The notes: generated by a model not told the origin, from the sequence alone. Positions 16,701 through 24,911 are shown, counted from the stretch's first letter. The stretch: 44,621 nucleotides of DNA from Coriobacteriia bacterium (GCA_025361335.1 JANYAK010000043.1:1-44621); one strand, 5' to 3'. Numbers and translations: made by a program.

Positions 16701-17149
16701 ACAGTGCCCGCCGCGATCTCGTCGCGCAGCAGGTCCTCGAACACCTCCTCGCGGAGCACGCTCGCGTCGACGGTCGAGATCACGGCGAAGTCCGGATCGA
16801 GTCCCGCCTCCAGCGCATGGGTGCGCAGGAGGCGTGTGCACAGTCCGTGGATGGTCGAGATCCATGCCTCGTCGACCCGGCGCGCCTCAGAGACGAGTCC
16901 GTGTTCCAGGAAGACCCGCCGGACACGCTCGGCGATCTCACCGGCCGCCTTGTCGGTGAAGGTCACCGTAAGAGCCTGATCGATCCCGGCCGGCTCCCAT
17001 CCCGCCACCGGCGCGGACGGGTCGATCGCGGTCACGAACCGTTCCGCCAACACGCGCGTCTTGCCTGAGCCGGCGCCCGCGCTGATCGACAGTCGCCTGT
17101 CGAGCGTCCGGATGGCCAGCGCCTGCTGCGCCGTGGGCTCGAACGGCAC
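13793..17149 (-). CDS. addA: ATP-dependent helicase/nuclease AddA-like subunit
   Basis: This is the UvrD-type helicase and nuclease subunit of the AddAB double-strand-break repair complex. Walker A SAGAGSGKT is at residues 23-31, Walker B appears as MIDEFQDTN, and the later helicase motifs include VVLLRAMTH and TIHAAKGLEFPVV. The C-terminal PD-(D/E)xK nuclease domain begins at about 880 and contains GKLDLL and IDYKTGE. Unusually for AddA, this domain has a four-Cys pattern: C889, then C1101, C1104 and C1111, as in Fe-S RecB-family nucleases. At 1118 aa it is slightly short. The start is GTG 17149, three bases after the addB stop, so the pair is coupled. Confidence 0.92.
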   Translation of the reverse strand: MPFEPTAQQALAIRTLDRRLSISAGAGSGKTRVLAERFVTAIDPSAPVAGWEPAGIDQALTVTFTDKAAGEIAERVRRVFLEHGLVSEARRVDEAWISTIHGLCTRLLRTHALEAGLDPDFAVISTVDASVLREEVFEDLLRDEIAAGTVTELQEAFGIGAIEDHVTDVYDRLRAMGATTADVTIEESVEPERMLRTVLASVGDWAARLRGYPAPQKTLLGAIADLTTTGEALAGIAETAILSPQGVAGEVLRLLVGAKPSKAVGGAKDLVLEILEEREQLLDAAVRAVAVPLERELLSLVESFAARYGAAKAERGVLDFEDLQLRAVGLLRDPDGPAARYRDLFRLVMIDEFQDTNEVQARLVDLLADATLCTVGDERQSIYGFRYADVGVYRAHNETMLACGAATAKLAQNFRSHGEVLAFVNGVFTSPTLFGGGFLRLEHGRDESEVPAFPYPAQHRVEAVLVQRGRTGARARAVEAASVACRLRELSDAGVRQGDMVVLLRAMTHADEYAGALRRYGMDYTIVAGGSFFGRPEVEAMRALLRASSNPLDDEAVAHVLASGIGGVSDDGLLRIRQAAERGRLWHAAQRAGLDTQDEASVARARATIEAARSRHGRMPVAEIIHRACEESDYDLYLLSGGPEGRHAYANVLKLARLAEECEAQGPVGVRHFLEHLALKERFRDREAPASVIDERADAVRIMTIHAAKGLEFPVVAVPGLGRDMMCDRGGLVVEKDGVGVRMALSLPAEGGNRDADGRRSRWVTLARERARERDIEEEKRLFYVACTRAREFLLLSGTGDLDKGGGDRPLGWLLGAVRDRGPLPIGISRLAEDEVLGEAPPVVVRPMPSRTPPLDAHGAAPALAAPAAGSSAVLPAVSFSALELYHECPLRYFATSVSRLGESRESASEALRFGDACHAALRLVGPGGASPPPERLAAIARYRGLDVVACDRLRAAVDGFLRSDACRDACALGEPTREVPFSVPLSGATLVGKLDLLVRSGEDALVIDYKTGECAIGDDATAQHRAQADCYGLAALSGGASRADVTFVGIETGVAGQPRQVTFHYAREDAGRLAAELGVRAKALAEGPYESMGRYRPGTCDSCPVPRGICPVRPRAE

Positions 17150-17152
17150 GGG

Positions 17153-20041
17153 TCAGCGCCCCCCGCCACAGAAGCTGGCGGCCGTACAGTGCTCGCAGGC
17201 CGCGGACGACACCGGTCGCGCCGGGATGGAGCCCGCCCGGATGCCGTCGGCCGCCCCTCGCGCCATTTCGAGCGTCGCCTCGATGAGCGCCTCGATGTCC
17301 GCGGCATCCGACAGCCCGTCGGTAGAGGTGAGTCCTTGGGAGACGACCGCATCCTTCAGGTAGAAACCACGCGCTTCGCCGCCCTTGAGGCTGCGATACA
17401 AGCCAGCCACGATCGGGCGTCCCAGCAGCAGTTGCACGACCGCCGCATAGAGACCGACCTGAAGGTGCCGCTCGGGCACGAGGTCAGCGCCCTTGGGCAC
17501 CCGTCCACTCTTGTAGTCCACGACAGCGAGGCCCCTATCGCTCTCGTCGACTCGATCGACCGATCCTCGAAGGAGGAACCCTCCCAAGTCGGCGGCGCCG
17601 ATAGCGGACACGTCAGGGTGTGCGGGATCGGGAGTGCCGAAACGCAGCTCGACACGCACCGGTACGAAAGCCGGCAGGAACGTCAGGTCGGCGGCCACCA
17701 GATCCGTCACCCGTCGCCTGAGGCGAGTCAGGTCGTCCTGTTGTGTCAACGTGACCGCCTCGGGCATGCCGGAGGACGCCACGACACCGTCGAACACCGC
17801 GCCGGCCAACTCCACGGCTTCGGCGAGATTCGACGCTGTCACCCGGGGCGTGCCGAGCCGTGCCGGGAGGTCGGTGTAGAAGTCGGCGAGTGCCCGGTGC
17901 GCGAGGCTCCCGTATGCGCGCGCGTCGAGCAGTACATCGAGGCCCCCGGGCCGTACCGCGCGCTCGTAGAACCACCGGTATGGACAACGGGCATACGTTT
18001 CGAGCTCAGTCGCCGAGAACTCATCGCGAGCTGCGAGTAGCGCGAGAACGTCCGGATCACGCAACTCCCCCCGGTGGGCGGCTGCCCTCTGTCGCGCATC
18101 AGCTACCCGCGGATCGGCACCCTCACCACGGTCCGAGAACGCCTGCGTGCGCAATCGCGCCCTCCCGGGAGCCAGCGCTGGCGCCACGCGGTCCAGGTCC
18201 GAGAGACGCACGGCTTCCGCGACGGGCCCCTCGCCGGATCCGGAATCCGCGTCGGCATCGGGGCGCCGGTACAGGTCGAGTGCCTCCTCCCAGAACACGG
18301 ACGGGCGCCGGGGGGTGCCCTCGGAGTCGGCCGTCTGCCGCGTCAGAACCAGCTCACGGCGCGCCCGCGTGCACACGTCATAGAAGAGGAGCCTCTCCAG
18401 CGCCTGTTCGCTCGGCCGGGTCGTTCCCAGGAGGCGGTCGACGACTTGAGCGGCCGCGTTCGCTCTGCCCTCCGACGAGAACTCGCTCGCGGTCATGCCT
18501 CCGACGATCACCGCATCGAACCGACGGGATCGCAGCCGATGGGCCTCCGTCACCTGCACGTGGCCGGGCCGCTCGGCTGTGGCCGGAGAGACCCTGGCCG
18601 CATCCAGCGCGGAGAGCACCTCCGCAGCACCCAGGCGCGCGTTCCCCAGTTCCGCGAGGCGCCCCACGACGTCGAGCAGGGCGCGATGCGCCGCCGAGTC
18701 GATCGCCGCGGCCGGGTCGCCGTGCAGGGTGGCGGCCGTGTGGGCCGCCCCCAGCAGCGAGTCTGCCAGTTCTTTCCAATTCGCCCGCGCCGACGGGCCG
18801 GGCGGACCGCCGCATACCCGCCGTGCCAACTTGATCGCTCGGCCGGGACCCGGTCCACTCCGCGCGGCGTCCCCGAGATCCTTCGCGGAATCAGGCGCTC
18901 GCCGTGCGCGCCACCTCGCGTCCAGCTCGTCCACCACGGCGGGGTCGATCCCTGCGAACGGGCTGCTCAGAAACGCGAGCAGGTCACCTCGCCCCCCGCC
19001 CGACACCGCCGCGATCAATCGGCGCAGCGCGACGCCGTACGGAGTCCGGGCCGCCTCCGTCAGCACATCGAAGTCCGCGGGCACGTCCGCACCCCCGAAC
19101 GCGACCCGCAGGCGTTCCACATGGCGAGCTGCATCCCGGAACACGACCGCCACCCTGTCGGCCCCATAGCGAGCGGACGCCGCGAGAGCGTGCTCGGCGA
19201 TCAGGGCGGCCTCCGCCTCCGCGCCCGCTGCGGTGGCGAACGTGACCGCACCTGTCGCGGGCCTCGGTTCGGGAGCGCGATAGAGCCATTCCTCGAACCG
19301 CGCCAGCTCATCGCCCTCGGCGTTCTTCGACTCGCAGTGGCGCCGGTCGGCGCCGGGTGCCAGGCGCCGCACCAGCCCCTCGACGGCCTCGGTGGCCGGG
19401 AAGCCCCCCTCCCACGGGAGGGTGATCCACACGTCCGCTATGCGGCTCATGGACACTACCAGCGCTTCGTGAGCGCGGCCGAGGTCCGAGAACCGGTGGA
19501 GGACGACAGGCCCCTCCTGGGCCGGCGGGTCGAGGGAGAGGCAGAGCGCCATCTCGGCAGGCTCCATCAGTCCGGCCGCGAGTAGGCGAGCACGATATGC
19601 GGTCAGTATGGCAAGCAGCTCCGCGTCGATGGCGGAACCGGGGCATGCATCTTGAACGGCCGACGGCGGCGATTGCGCGACTTGTTGCGCGACATAAGAC
19701 AGCATACGAACGAACCCGGGAGTCGTCGCCGAGCGAGCCAGGCGCCTCAACGGCGTACCGGCTATGGCGTCAGCCGCGAGCAGGGTACGCTGCTCGCCGG
19801 AGACCGGCCTGCGCCCGTCCCCGTACAGCGACCACATGCCTTCGACCCATCCATCGAGCTGCTCGATCCCGATCCCCAGGACGCGGCCGCGGGACAGCTC
19901 AGCCGTGGCGCGGATCGTGTCAGGGTAGGTGGGGAGCAGCAGCAGCGGCCGCGCTCCGGAGTCCGCGGCTTGCCGCACGACGTCATAGACTACGCCGGTC
20001 CTGCCGGAATTCGCCCTACCTGTGACGAGCGTCAGCCCCAC
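17153..20041 (-). CDS. addB: ATP-dependent nuclease AddB-like subunit
   Basis: AddB is the partner of AddA, with an inactive helicase fold that recognises Chi-like sites and a nuclease domain. The N-terminus has the degenerate P-loop GRANSGRTG. The C-terminal nuclease domain contains YARCPYRWF with C686, the catalytic GSVDRVD and VVDYKSG motifs, and the Fe-S signature C949-x2-C952-x5-C958, the arrangement known from Bacillus AddB. The length (962 aa) is shorter than the roughly 1160 of Bacillus. The start is GTG 20041, where the P-loop follows almost at once. Gene order addB-addA and a 3-bp gap are as in other AddAB operons. Confidence 0.9.
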   Translation of the reverse strand: MGLTLVTGRANSGRTGVVYDVVRQAADSGARPLLLLPTYPDTIRATAELSRGRVLGIGIEQLDGWVEGMWSLYGDGRRPVSGEQRTLLAADAIAGTPLRRLARSATTPGFVRMLSYVAQQVAQSPPSAVQDACPGSAIDAELLAILTAYRARLLAAGLMEPAEMALCLSLDPPAQEGPVVLHRFSDLGRAHEALVVSMSRIADVWITLPWEGGFPATEAVEGLVRRLAPGADRRHCESKNAEGDELARFEEWLYRAPEPRPATGAVTFATAAGAEAEAALIAEHALAASARYGADRVAVVFRDAARHVERLRVAFGGADVPADFDVLTEAARTPYGVALRRLIAAVSGGGRGDLLAFLSSPFAGIDPAVVDELDARWRARRAPDSAKDLGDAARSGPGPGRAIKLARRVCGGPPGPSARANWKELADSLLGAAHTAATLHGDPAAAIDSAAHRALLDVVGRLAELGNARLGAAEVLSALDAARVSPATAERPGHVQVTEAHRLRSRRFDAVIVGGMTASEFSSEGRANAAAQVVDRLLGTTRPSEQALERLLFYDVCTRARRELVLTRQTADSEGTPRRPSVFWEEALDLYRRPDADADSGSGEGPVAEAVRLSDLDRVAPALAPGRARLRTQAFSDRGEGADPRVADARQRAAAHRGELRDPDVLALLAARDEFSATELETYARCPYRWFYERAVRPGGLDVLLDARAYGSLAHRALADFYTDLPARLGTPRVTASNLAEAVELAGAVFDGVVASSGMPEAVTLTQQDDLTRLRRRVTDLVAADLTFLPAFVPVRVELRFGTPDPAHPDVSAIGAADLGGFLLRGSVDRVDESDRGLAVVDYKSGRVPKGADLVPERHLQVGLYAAVVQLLLGRPIVAGLYRSLKGGEARGFYLKDAVVSQGLTSTDGLSDAADIEALIEATLEMARGAADGIRAGSIPARPVSSAACEHCTAASFCGGGR

Positions 20042-20104
20042 TGCTCCGCGTCCCCTCCATCCGGCCCCCGGGACACGATCGCACGCGGCTCTGACATCGG
20101 CCGA

Positions 20105-20404
20105 CTAGGAGGGCTGGGCGTGCGTGTAGCGCTGGACCCCTTCGCGGATCTCGCGCACCTTGCGCCACGCTGCCTCCTCGTCGCGCCCCAGGTAGTGGTC
20201 GACCCTCTCCCCCACCGCGGCGGCGGTCCGCTCGGCCCGATCGGCTACATCGCGGGCGGTCTCGGCAGCCTGATGCGCCTGCCGCGCGAGGAGCCGTCGC
20301 GTCTGCGCACCACTGTACGGAGCGAGCAGAAGGCCCGTGAAGATGCCGGCCGCCATTCCCGTGAAGATGCCTATGGCAAAATATGACAATCTCCGGTCCG
20401 CCAT
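20105..20404 (-). CDS. YtxH-domain protein
   Basis: This is a 99-residue protein with an N-terminal glycine-rich membrane segment (SYFAIGIFTGMAAGIFTGLLLAP), the typical start of the YtxH family, followed by a charged helical region (about 32-75) that may form a coiled coil. YtxH proteins are small membrane-associated proteins of unclear, often stress-related role. The ATG at 20404 begins one base after the parB stop; an ATG at 20416 in the same frame overlaps parB. It is therefore probably the last gene of the parA-parB operon. Confidence 0.75.
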   Translation of the reverse strand: MADRRLSYFAIGIFTGMAAGIFTGLLLAPYSGAQTRRLLARQAHQAAETARDVADRAERTAAAVGERVDHYLGRDEEAAWRKVREIREGVQRYTHAQPS

Positions 20405-20405
20405 G

Positions 20406-21278
20406 TCACACGCCATCCCCTTCGGGCGCAGGCCCCTCGGTCAAGAGTCGGAAGATGCGCTCCAACTCCTCTTCGCTCTGGAAGTCTATCTCTATCTTGC
20501 TCTTGCCCGAAGCCTGTCGTACACGAACGTTCGTCGCCAACAGACGGCGAAGCTTGCGGGCGACGATCTTGTACGCCTTGGGCGCGATGGGCCGCGGGGC
20601 ACGCTCGACCCCGCCTGCCGCATACAGTCGCGCCAAGTTCTCGGCCTCCCGCACCGATAGGCCTTCAGCGACGATCTTCTGCCCGAGCCGAACACGGCGC
20701 TCTTCGTCGGGGACGGCCAGAACCGCGCGCGCATGGCCCGCTGTCAGCTTGTCCTCAGCCAAGAGCTCTTGGAGCTCATCCGGCAGATCGAGCAGGCGCA
20801 GGGTGTTTGTGACAGCAGAGCGCGACTTGGATACCTTGTCCGCCAGCTCCGCCTGCGTCATCTGGTACACGGTCAGCAGGCGACGATAGCCTCGTGCCTC
20901 TTCCATCGGGTTCAAATCCTGGCGCTGCAAGTTCTCGATGAGCGCCAATTCGAGAGACTCGCCCTCCGTGGCGACCACGACCCTCACCGGGACCTTCTCG
21001 AGTCCGGCCGCCTTCGCCGCGCGCCAGCGGCGCTCGCCGGCGACTATCTGATACTCGCCACCATGGGTCCGCACGATGATGGGCTGCAGCACGCCCACCT
21101 TGCGGACCGAGTCGGCAAGCTCCTCGATGCGGTCGTCGTCGATCGTGGTGCGGGGCTGGTCCGGGTTGGGGGCTATGGCGGCCACCGGCAACTCGAAGAT
21201 CTGCTCCTTGGGCGACTGATTAGCGCTCGCGATCAGTGCCCCGAGGCCGCGACCGAGCCCACGCTTAGGCTCCGACAC
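20406..21278 (-). CDS. parB: Chromosome-partitioning protein ParB (CTPase, Spo0J-like)
   Basis: ParB binds parS near the origin, spreads as a CTP-dependent sliding clamp and loads SMC. Motifs visible are the N-terminal GRGLGALI box (ParA-interacting region), the CTP-binding GERRWRA, ENLQRQDLNPMEEA, and a helix-turn-helix (TQAELADKVSKSRSAVTNTL). The C-terminal dimerisation region is also present. Length 290 aa is typical. The start is GTG 21278, overlapping the parA end by 14 bases. The two parS sites at 22952 and 22988 lie about 1.7 kb away in the same cluster, so all three parts of the ParABS system are present. Confidence 0.96.
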   Translation of the reverse strand: MSEPKRGLGRGLGALIASANQSPKEQIFELPVAAIAPNPDQPRTTIDDDRIEELADSVRKVGVLQPIIVRTHGGEYQIVAGERRWRAAKAAGLEKVPVRVVVATEGESLELALIENLQRQDLNPMEEARGYRRLLTVYQMTQAELADKVSKSRSAVTNTLRLLDLPDELQELLAEDKLTAGHARAVLAVPDEERRVRLGQKIVAEGLSVREAENLARLYAAGGVERAPRPIAPKAYKIVARKLRRLLATNVRVRQASGKSKIEIDFQSEEELERIFRLLTEGPAPEGDGV

Positions 21279-22068
21279 GGAGCATCACCTCCTTCGCAAG
21301 ATCGCGGTACGCTCGCGCGCCGCGTCCGTTCGGCTCGTACATGGTGATCGGCTGGCCGAAACTCGGTGCCTCAGACAGCCTGACCGTGCGGGGGATGAGC
21401 GTCTCGAAGGCCTTCTCCCCGAAGAATTCCCTCACCTCGTCCACGACTTGCTGGGAGAGCCTCGTGCGCACATCGAACATGGTCATGACCGCTCCGAAGA
21501 CGTCCAGCTTCGGATTGAGGTGCGTCCTCACCAGGCGAACGCTGTCGAGAAGCTTCGAAAGACCCTCGAGAGCGTAATATTCGCACTGCACCGGGACGAT
21601 CAGGCCCTCGGCGGCCGTGAGCGCGTTCACGGTGAGCAGTCCCAGTGACGGGGGACAGTCGATGATGATGAAGTCGAATTCCGCAACGACCGGTTCGAGG
21701 ATCTGTCTCAAGCGCGTCTCTCGGCTGAACGTTGAGACGAGTTCGATCTCCGCGCCGGCGAGCTGGATCGTGGCAGGCACCATGAACACGTTCTCGACTT
21801 CGACGGGCTCGATGAGCTCGGACAGCGGCGTGTCACCGAGCAGCGCGTTATAGACGCACGACTCGCGCTGATTGCGGTTCAAACCGAAACCGGAGGTGGC
21901 GTTGCCTTGTGGGTCCAGGTCGACCAACAGCACGCGCTGGCCAAGCTCGCCGAGCCCGGCGGCGAGATTCACCGACGTCGTGCTCTTCCCGACGCCGCCC
22001 TTCTGATTCACGACGGCGAGTATGCGCTTCGGTCGTTCCCGCCCGGGGCCGCGCGATTCTTCGCTCAA
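21265..22068 (-). CDS. parA: Chromosome-partitioning ATPase ParA (Soj-like)
   Basis: ParA is a Walker-type ATPase that moves ParB-parS complexes over the nucleoid. The deviant Walker A KGGVGKSTT is near residue 23, followed by DLDPQGNATSG, the Walker B IIIDCPPSLG, and PVQCEYYALEGL. The length of 267 aa with a short N-terminus is the chromosomal Soj type and has no DNA-binding autorepressor domain. I chose TTG 22068 because GGAGGTG lies about eight bases upstream. parB follows with a 14-base overlap. A 103-bp gap separates the gene from rsmG upstream. Confidence 0.96.
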   Translation of the reverse strand: MSEESRGPGRERPKRILAVVNQKGGVGKSTTSVNLAAGLGELGQRVLLVDLDPQGNATSGFGLNRNQRESCVYNALLGDTPLSELIEPVEVENVFMVPATIQLAGAEIELVSTFSRETRLRQILEPVVAEFDFIIIDCPPSLGLLTVNALTAAEGLIVPVQCEYYALEGLSKLLDSVRLVRTHLNPKLDVFGAVMTMFDVRTRLSQQVVDEVREFFGEKAFETLIPRTVRLSEAPSFGQPITMYEPNGRGARAYRDLAKEVMLRVGA

Positions 22069-22171
22069 CCCGTGTCCACCTCCCCCTCGATTCGACTACC
22101 GGCAAGTATAGGCATTCCTCAGCCCGCGAGATAGGCCGCAATCTCCAGGTTCCGACGCCACCATCGCGTCC

Positions 22172-22903
22172 TTAGGCGACCGGCTGGCGCTGGGCCATGC
22201 CTGGACGCCGGGGAAGCGCCATCCGAGCGACACCAATCTTCGCGTAGACGATGATCGTCCTGGCGACATCGGCCCCCGGAACGCTCCACTCGTGCATGTC
22301 CACCAGGCCCATGCCGACGAGCGCGGCGGCCCGCGTGCCACGAACGAGTTCCTCGGGGTCCGGAGCGCCTTTCCAGCAGACCAGCACACCGCCCGCACAC
22401 AAAAGTGGAGCGGCCAGCTCAACGAGCGACGGAAGCGCGGACACGGCCCGCGCGGACAAGGCCGCGTAAGCTGCCGGAGTCGAGAGCGCCGCTTCTTCCG
22501 CCCTGCAATCGCGGACCGTGACATCCAGGCAAAGGTCCGCGACGACACGCTCTAGGAACCGCGCCTTCTTTCCGACCGACTCCAGCAGATCCACGTGTCG
22601 TGCGGCTGCGATGCTGAGAGGAATACCCGGATACCCTGCACCACTGCCGATGTCGGCCCATGGACCGTCCGGCGCGACGCTCATGGCCGATGTCCCGGTC
22701 AGCGAATCCAAGATGTGGAGGCTGACAGCGGACTCTGGCGCGATGCGGGTCAAATTCAGGGTGAGGTTGGCCTCGTAGACCGAGCGCGCGTGTTCCACGA
22801 GTTGCGAGAGCATCTCGTCTGTGAGTTCAACCCCGAGCAGACGAGCCCCAGCTGCGACTTCCGCGCAGGCGTGCGCTCCAAGACCGAAGTCCGGTACCGC
22901 CAT
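22172..22903 (-). CDS. rsmG: 16S rRNA (guanine527-N7)-methyltransferase RsmG
   Basis: RsmG uses SAM to methylate G527 in the 16S rRNA, near the decoding site; loss gives low-level streptomycin resistance in several bacteria. Visible motifs are the family region HILDSLTG and the SAM-binding GSGAGYPGIPLSI. The acidic LLESVGKKARFL and the later SARAVSALPSL also fit. The product is 243 aa. I chose ATG 22903 because GGGGGT lies nine bases upstream; the same frame runs 50 residues further upstream through the parS sites, which are not expected to be coding. It sits between the parS sites and parA, as is typical of this region. Confidence 0.94.
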   Translation of the reverse strand: MAVPDFGLGAHACAEVAAGARLLGVELTDEMLSQLVEHARSVYEANLTLNLTRIAPESAVSLHILDSLTGTSAMSVAPDGPWADIGSGAGYPGIPLSIAAARHVDLLESVGKKARFLERVVADLCLDVTVRDCRAEEAALSTPAAYAALSARAVSALPSLVELAAPLLCAGGVLVCWKGAPDPEELVRGTRAAALVGMGLVDMHEWSVPGADVARTIIVYAKIGVARMALPRRPGMAQRQPVA

Positions 22904-22932
22904 CTGCTGACTACCCCCTTGCCGAACCGGCA

Positions 22933-22950
22933 CCCGCACCAGGGTGCGGG
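22933..22950. other. Perfect 8-bp hairpin next to parS
   Basis: CCCGCACC-AG-GGTGCGGG is a perfect inverted repeat with a 2-bp centre. It lies between the parS sites and the rsmG ribosome binding site. There is no U-tract on either strand, so it is not a standard terminator. It could be a pausing hairpin or a protein site. Confidence 0.6.
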
Positions 22951-22951
22951 A

Positions 22952-22967
22952 TGTTTCACGTGAAACC
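22952..22967. other. parS site 1 (one mismatch)
   Basis: TGTTTCACGTGAAACC matches the consensus TGTTTCACGTGAAACA at 15 of 16 positions. ParB should bind here as the nucleation point for centromere assembly. It is 36 bp from the second site. Confidence 0.9.
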
Positions 22968-22987
22968 TTAGAGCCGACTGCCGACGA

Positions 22988-23003
22988 TGTTTCACGTGAA
23001 ACA
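22988..23003. other. parS site 2 (perfect)
   Basis: TGTTTCACGTGAAACA is an exact 16-bp match to the universal parS consensus. The 36-bp centre-to-centre distance from site 1 is close to three and a half helical turns. Origin-proximal parS with parAB in the same cluster marks the centromere of this chromosome. Confidence 0.95.
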
Positions 23004-23062
23004 TCTCGACTGTCAAGCAACGCCGACGATCCCCGGCGAGATTGCCGACGCACCTCGACGAA

Positions 23063-23090
23063 GAAGGGGAGGGCATTCGCCCTCCCCTTC
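23063..23090 (-). terminator. Strong hairpin after jag
   Basis: GAAGGGGAGGGC-ATTC-GCCCTCCCCTTC is a perfect 12-bp stem with a 4-base loop, 21 bp after the jag stop. The minus-strand tract that follows is only TTCG-rich, so termination may be inefficient or may depend on other factors. It would separate the rpmH-jag operon from rsmG. Confidence 0.7.
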
Positions 23091-23110
23091 GAACATCTCT
23101 GCCCTAACCG

Positions 23111-23824
23111 CTACTTGGGCGACACAACCACTGAACGGAACGGTTCGTCGCCCTCGCTGGCCGTGACGACCTTCCGGTCATCGCGGAGAGCCATATGGAC
23201 GATCCGCCTCTCATAGCTCGTCATAGGCCGAAGTTTCACGGCGCGCCCCTGCCTCCCGACTCGTTCGGCGGTCCGGCGCGCGATGTCCTCAAGCTTCTCC
23301 CGCCGCCGTCCGCGATATCCCTCGACATCGACGACCACAGGGAAACGGCGTCCGATCTGCCTGCTGGTGGAAGCCGCAACGAGGGTCTGCAGCGCATCGA
23401 GCGTGCGGCCGTGGCGCCCTATGAGGATGGCGAGCTCGCCGCCCACGATGTCCAGGATGATCTCGCCTTCGTCACCCTCGTACTCATCGATCGTGGCCTC
23501 GATGCCGAAGGCGGCCAGGATGGCCTGGATCGCCGCGACCGCCGTGTCTGCGATCTTGTCGAGCTCTTCCTCGGTGAGTTCGGGCAGCTCCTCGACAGCC
23601 GGCTGCTTCAGCTCCTCGGGAAGCTCGTCTTCTTCGTCCTCCGCGGGCTCGACCGGGCTTTCGCGCGGGTAGTCCGGCTTCAGCCAGACGCGCACACGCG
23701 CCCCGCCGCCCGCAGGACGGTCGAGAACCTCGTACTGCGCGGCGTCAGCCTGGACGCCGAGCTCCTCAAGCGCCTCGTCGACAGCCTCCTCTATCGAGGG
23801 GGCCTCCTTGATGATCTCCTCCAT
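23111..23824 (-). CDS. jag: Jag/KhpB RNA-binding protein
   Basis: Jag (also called KhpB or EloR) is an RNA-binding protein linked to cell elongation and sporulation control. Its parts are an N-terminal Jag_N domain (about 1-50), an acidic linker rich in Glu and Pro (about 52-90), a KH-like domain (about 95-165, with GRHGRTLDALQ as the GxxG-like loop) and a C-terminal R3H domain (about 170-230, RRIVHMALRDD). The 237-aa length is normal. Start ATG 23824 is seven bases after the yidC stop. The order rnpA-yidD-yidC-jag is the conserved one. Confidence 0.93.
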   Translation of the reverse strand: MEEIIKEAPSIEEAVDEALEELGVQADAAQYEVLDRPAGGGARVRVWLKPDYPRESPVEPAEDEEDELPEELKQPAVEELPELTEEELDKIADTAVAAIQAILAAFGIEATIDEYEGDEGEIILDIVGGELAILIGRHGRTLDALQTLVAASTSRQIGRRFPVVVDVEGYRGRRREKLEDIARRTAERVGRQGRAVKLRPMTSYERRIVHMALRDDRKVVTASEGDEPFRSVVVSPK

Positions 23825-23831
23825 GGTCGGA

Positions 23832-24581
23832 TCATTCTCCTTCGGAACGCGCCAGAATGCGCTGGGTGACGATTTGCTGGGCCACTTGCCAGATGCTCGA
23901 GGTGACCCAGTACACGAGAACGCCGGCGGGGCTGATCCACCCGATCCACAACATGAAGACAGCCATGTAGGCGCCGGTCCGCCTCTGCGTCGGATCCTTC
24001 GTCATCAGATACTGGGGGAGCCATGTGCTGACCCCGAACAGCGCCACGAAGATCGCATAGGGGAGGACCGCCAAGAGGGCGCCCCCTGTGCCTCCGGTGG
24101 CCGCCGCAGCCTTCCAGACCGCCTGCGGCATCGTGGTGAGGTCTGGAAGAATAACCCAGAAGTGCTTAGCCGCCTGGCGCGCAGCCGGGGCAAGTGTCAT
24201 AAGATACTTGGCAAAGGTCGGACCCGCGTCCGTCGCCTTGCCGCCCAGCACGCCGTAGAGCGCAATGAAGATGGGCATCTGCAGGATCAGGGGCAGGCAA
24301 CCGCCGAACGGGTTGACCTTGTTCTCCTGATAGAACTTCATCAGCTCTTCCTGCTGCTTCTCCTTGTCGTTCTTGTGCTTCTCCTGCAGCGCCTTGATCT
24401 TGGGCTGCACACGCTGCAGCTCGATCATCGACTTGGTCTGCTTCCACATGAGTGGGGTCAGGATGATCCGCATCGCGATCGTGAGCAGCACGATGGCGAT
24501 GCCGTAGTCCCCTACGCCCTTGTAAAAGAACACCAGCACCTGAAGGATGATGTCCTTGAATCCGTTCCAGATGTCCGCCAC
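23832..24581 (-). CDS. yidC: Membrane protein insertase YidC (Oxa1 family)
   Basis: YidC inserts proteins into the inner membrane, alone or with SecYEG. At 249 aa this is the short Gram-positive-like type. It has no large periplasmic domain. The core has about five membrane segments: an amphipathic start, AIVLLTIAMRIILTPL (carrying the substrate-groove Arg), a cytoplasmic coiled-coil hairpin rich in Lys and Glu (about 50-85), CLPLILQMPIFIALYGVL, and C-terminal helices. There is no lipobox at the N-terminus. The start is GTG 24581, with GAAGGAG upstream. It lies 18 bp after yidD. Confidence 0.95.
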   Translation of the reverse strand: MADIWNGFKDIILQVLVFFYKGVGDYGIAIVLLTIAMRIILTPLMWKQTKSMIELQRVQPKIKALQEKHKNDKEKQQEELMKFYQENKVNPFGGCLPLILQMPIFIALYGVLGGKATDAGPTFAKYLMTLAPAARQAAKHFWVILPDLTTMPQAVWKAAAATGGTGGALLAVLPYAIFVALFGVSTWLPQYLMTKDPTQRRTGAYMAVFMLWIGWISPAGVLVYWVTSSIWQVAQQIVTQRILARSEGE

Positions 24582-24599
24582 GAGTGGGCCGCTCCTTCT

Positions 24600-24911
24600 C
24601 TATGAGGGGCCGTCCGCGGAATGGCCGCGGACGCTGGGTCGTTGTGCGTGGTTCGAACTCCCGAGGGAGTCAGGAACAGGGTCGTGTCCCCCTGGATTCC
24701 ACGGGTGGCAGCGCCCTATGCGCTTCATGGCCAGCCAGCCGCCCGGGATGACACCGAATCTCTCAACGGATGTTATCGCATACGCGGAACAGGTGGGGGT
24801 GAAGCGGCACGACGGGCCGACCAGGGGAGAGATGATGATCTGGTACCCGCGGATCAGTGCGACCGCCGCCCGGCGCGCCATCCTGATGAGCGAGCGCCAC
24901 AGGCCCGTCAT
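24600..24911 (-). CDS. yidD: Membrane protein insertion efficiency factor YidD
   Basis: YidD assists YidC-dependent insertion at the inner face of the membrane. The 103-residue product has the family core [23 protein letters not shown] (cysteines in CRFTPTCS), followed by [23 protein letters not shown]. The ATG at 24911 overlaps the rnpA stop by four bases (ATGA), so translation is coupled. The longer reading frame upstream would run through rnpA and is spurious. Confidence 0.95.
   Translation of the reverse strand: MTGLWRSLIRMARRAAVALIRGYQIIISPLVGPSCRFTPTCSAYAITSVERFGVIPGGWLAMKRIGRCHPWNPGGHDPVPDSLGSSNHAQRPSVRGHSADGPS

Noticed and set aside
22953-23053. Upstream extension of rsmG through the parS sites
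   Set aside because: The extra residues include repeated VSRET peptides that are translations of parS palindromes; the ATG at 22903 has the ribosome binding site.
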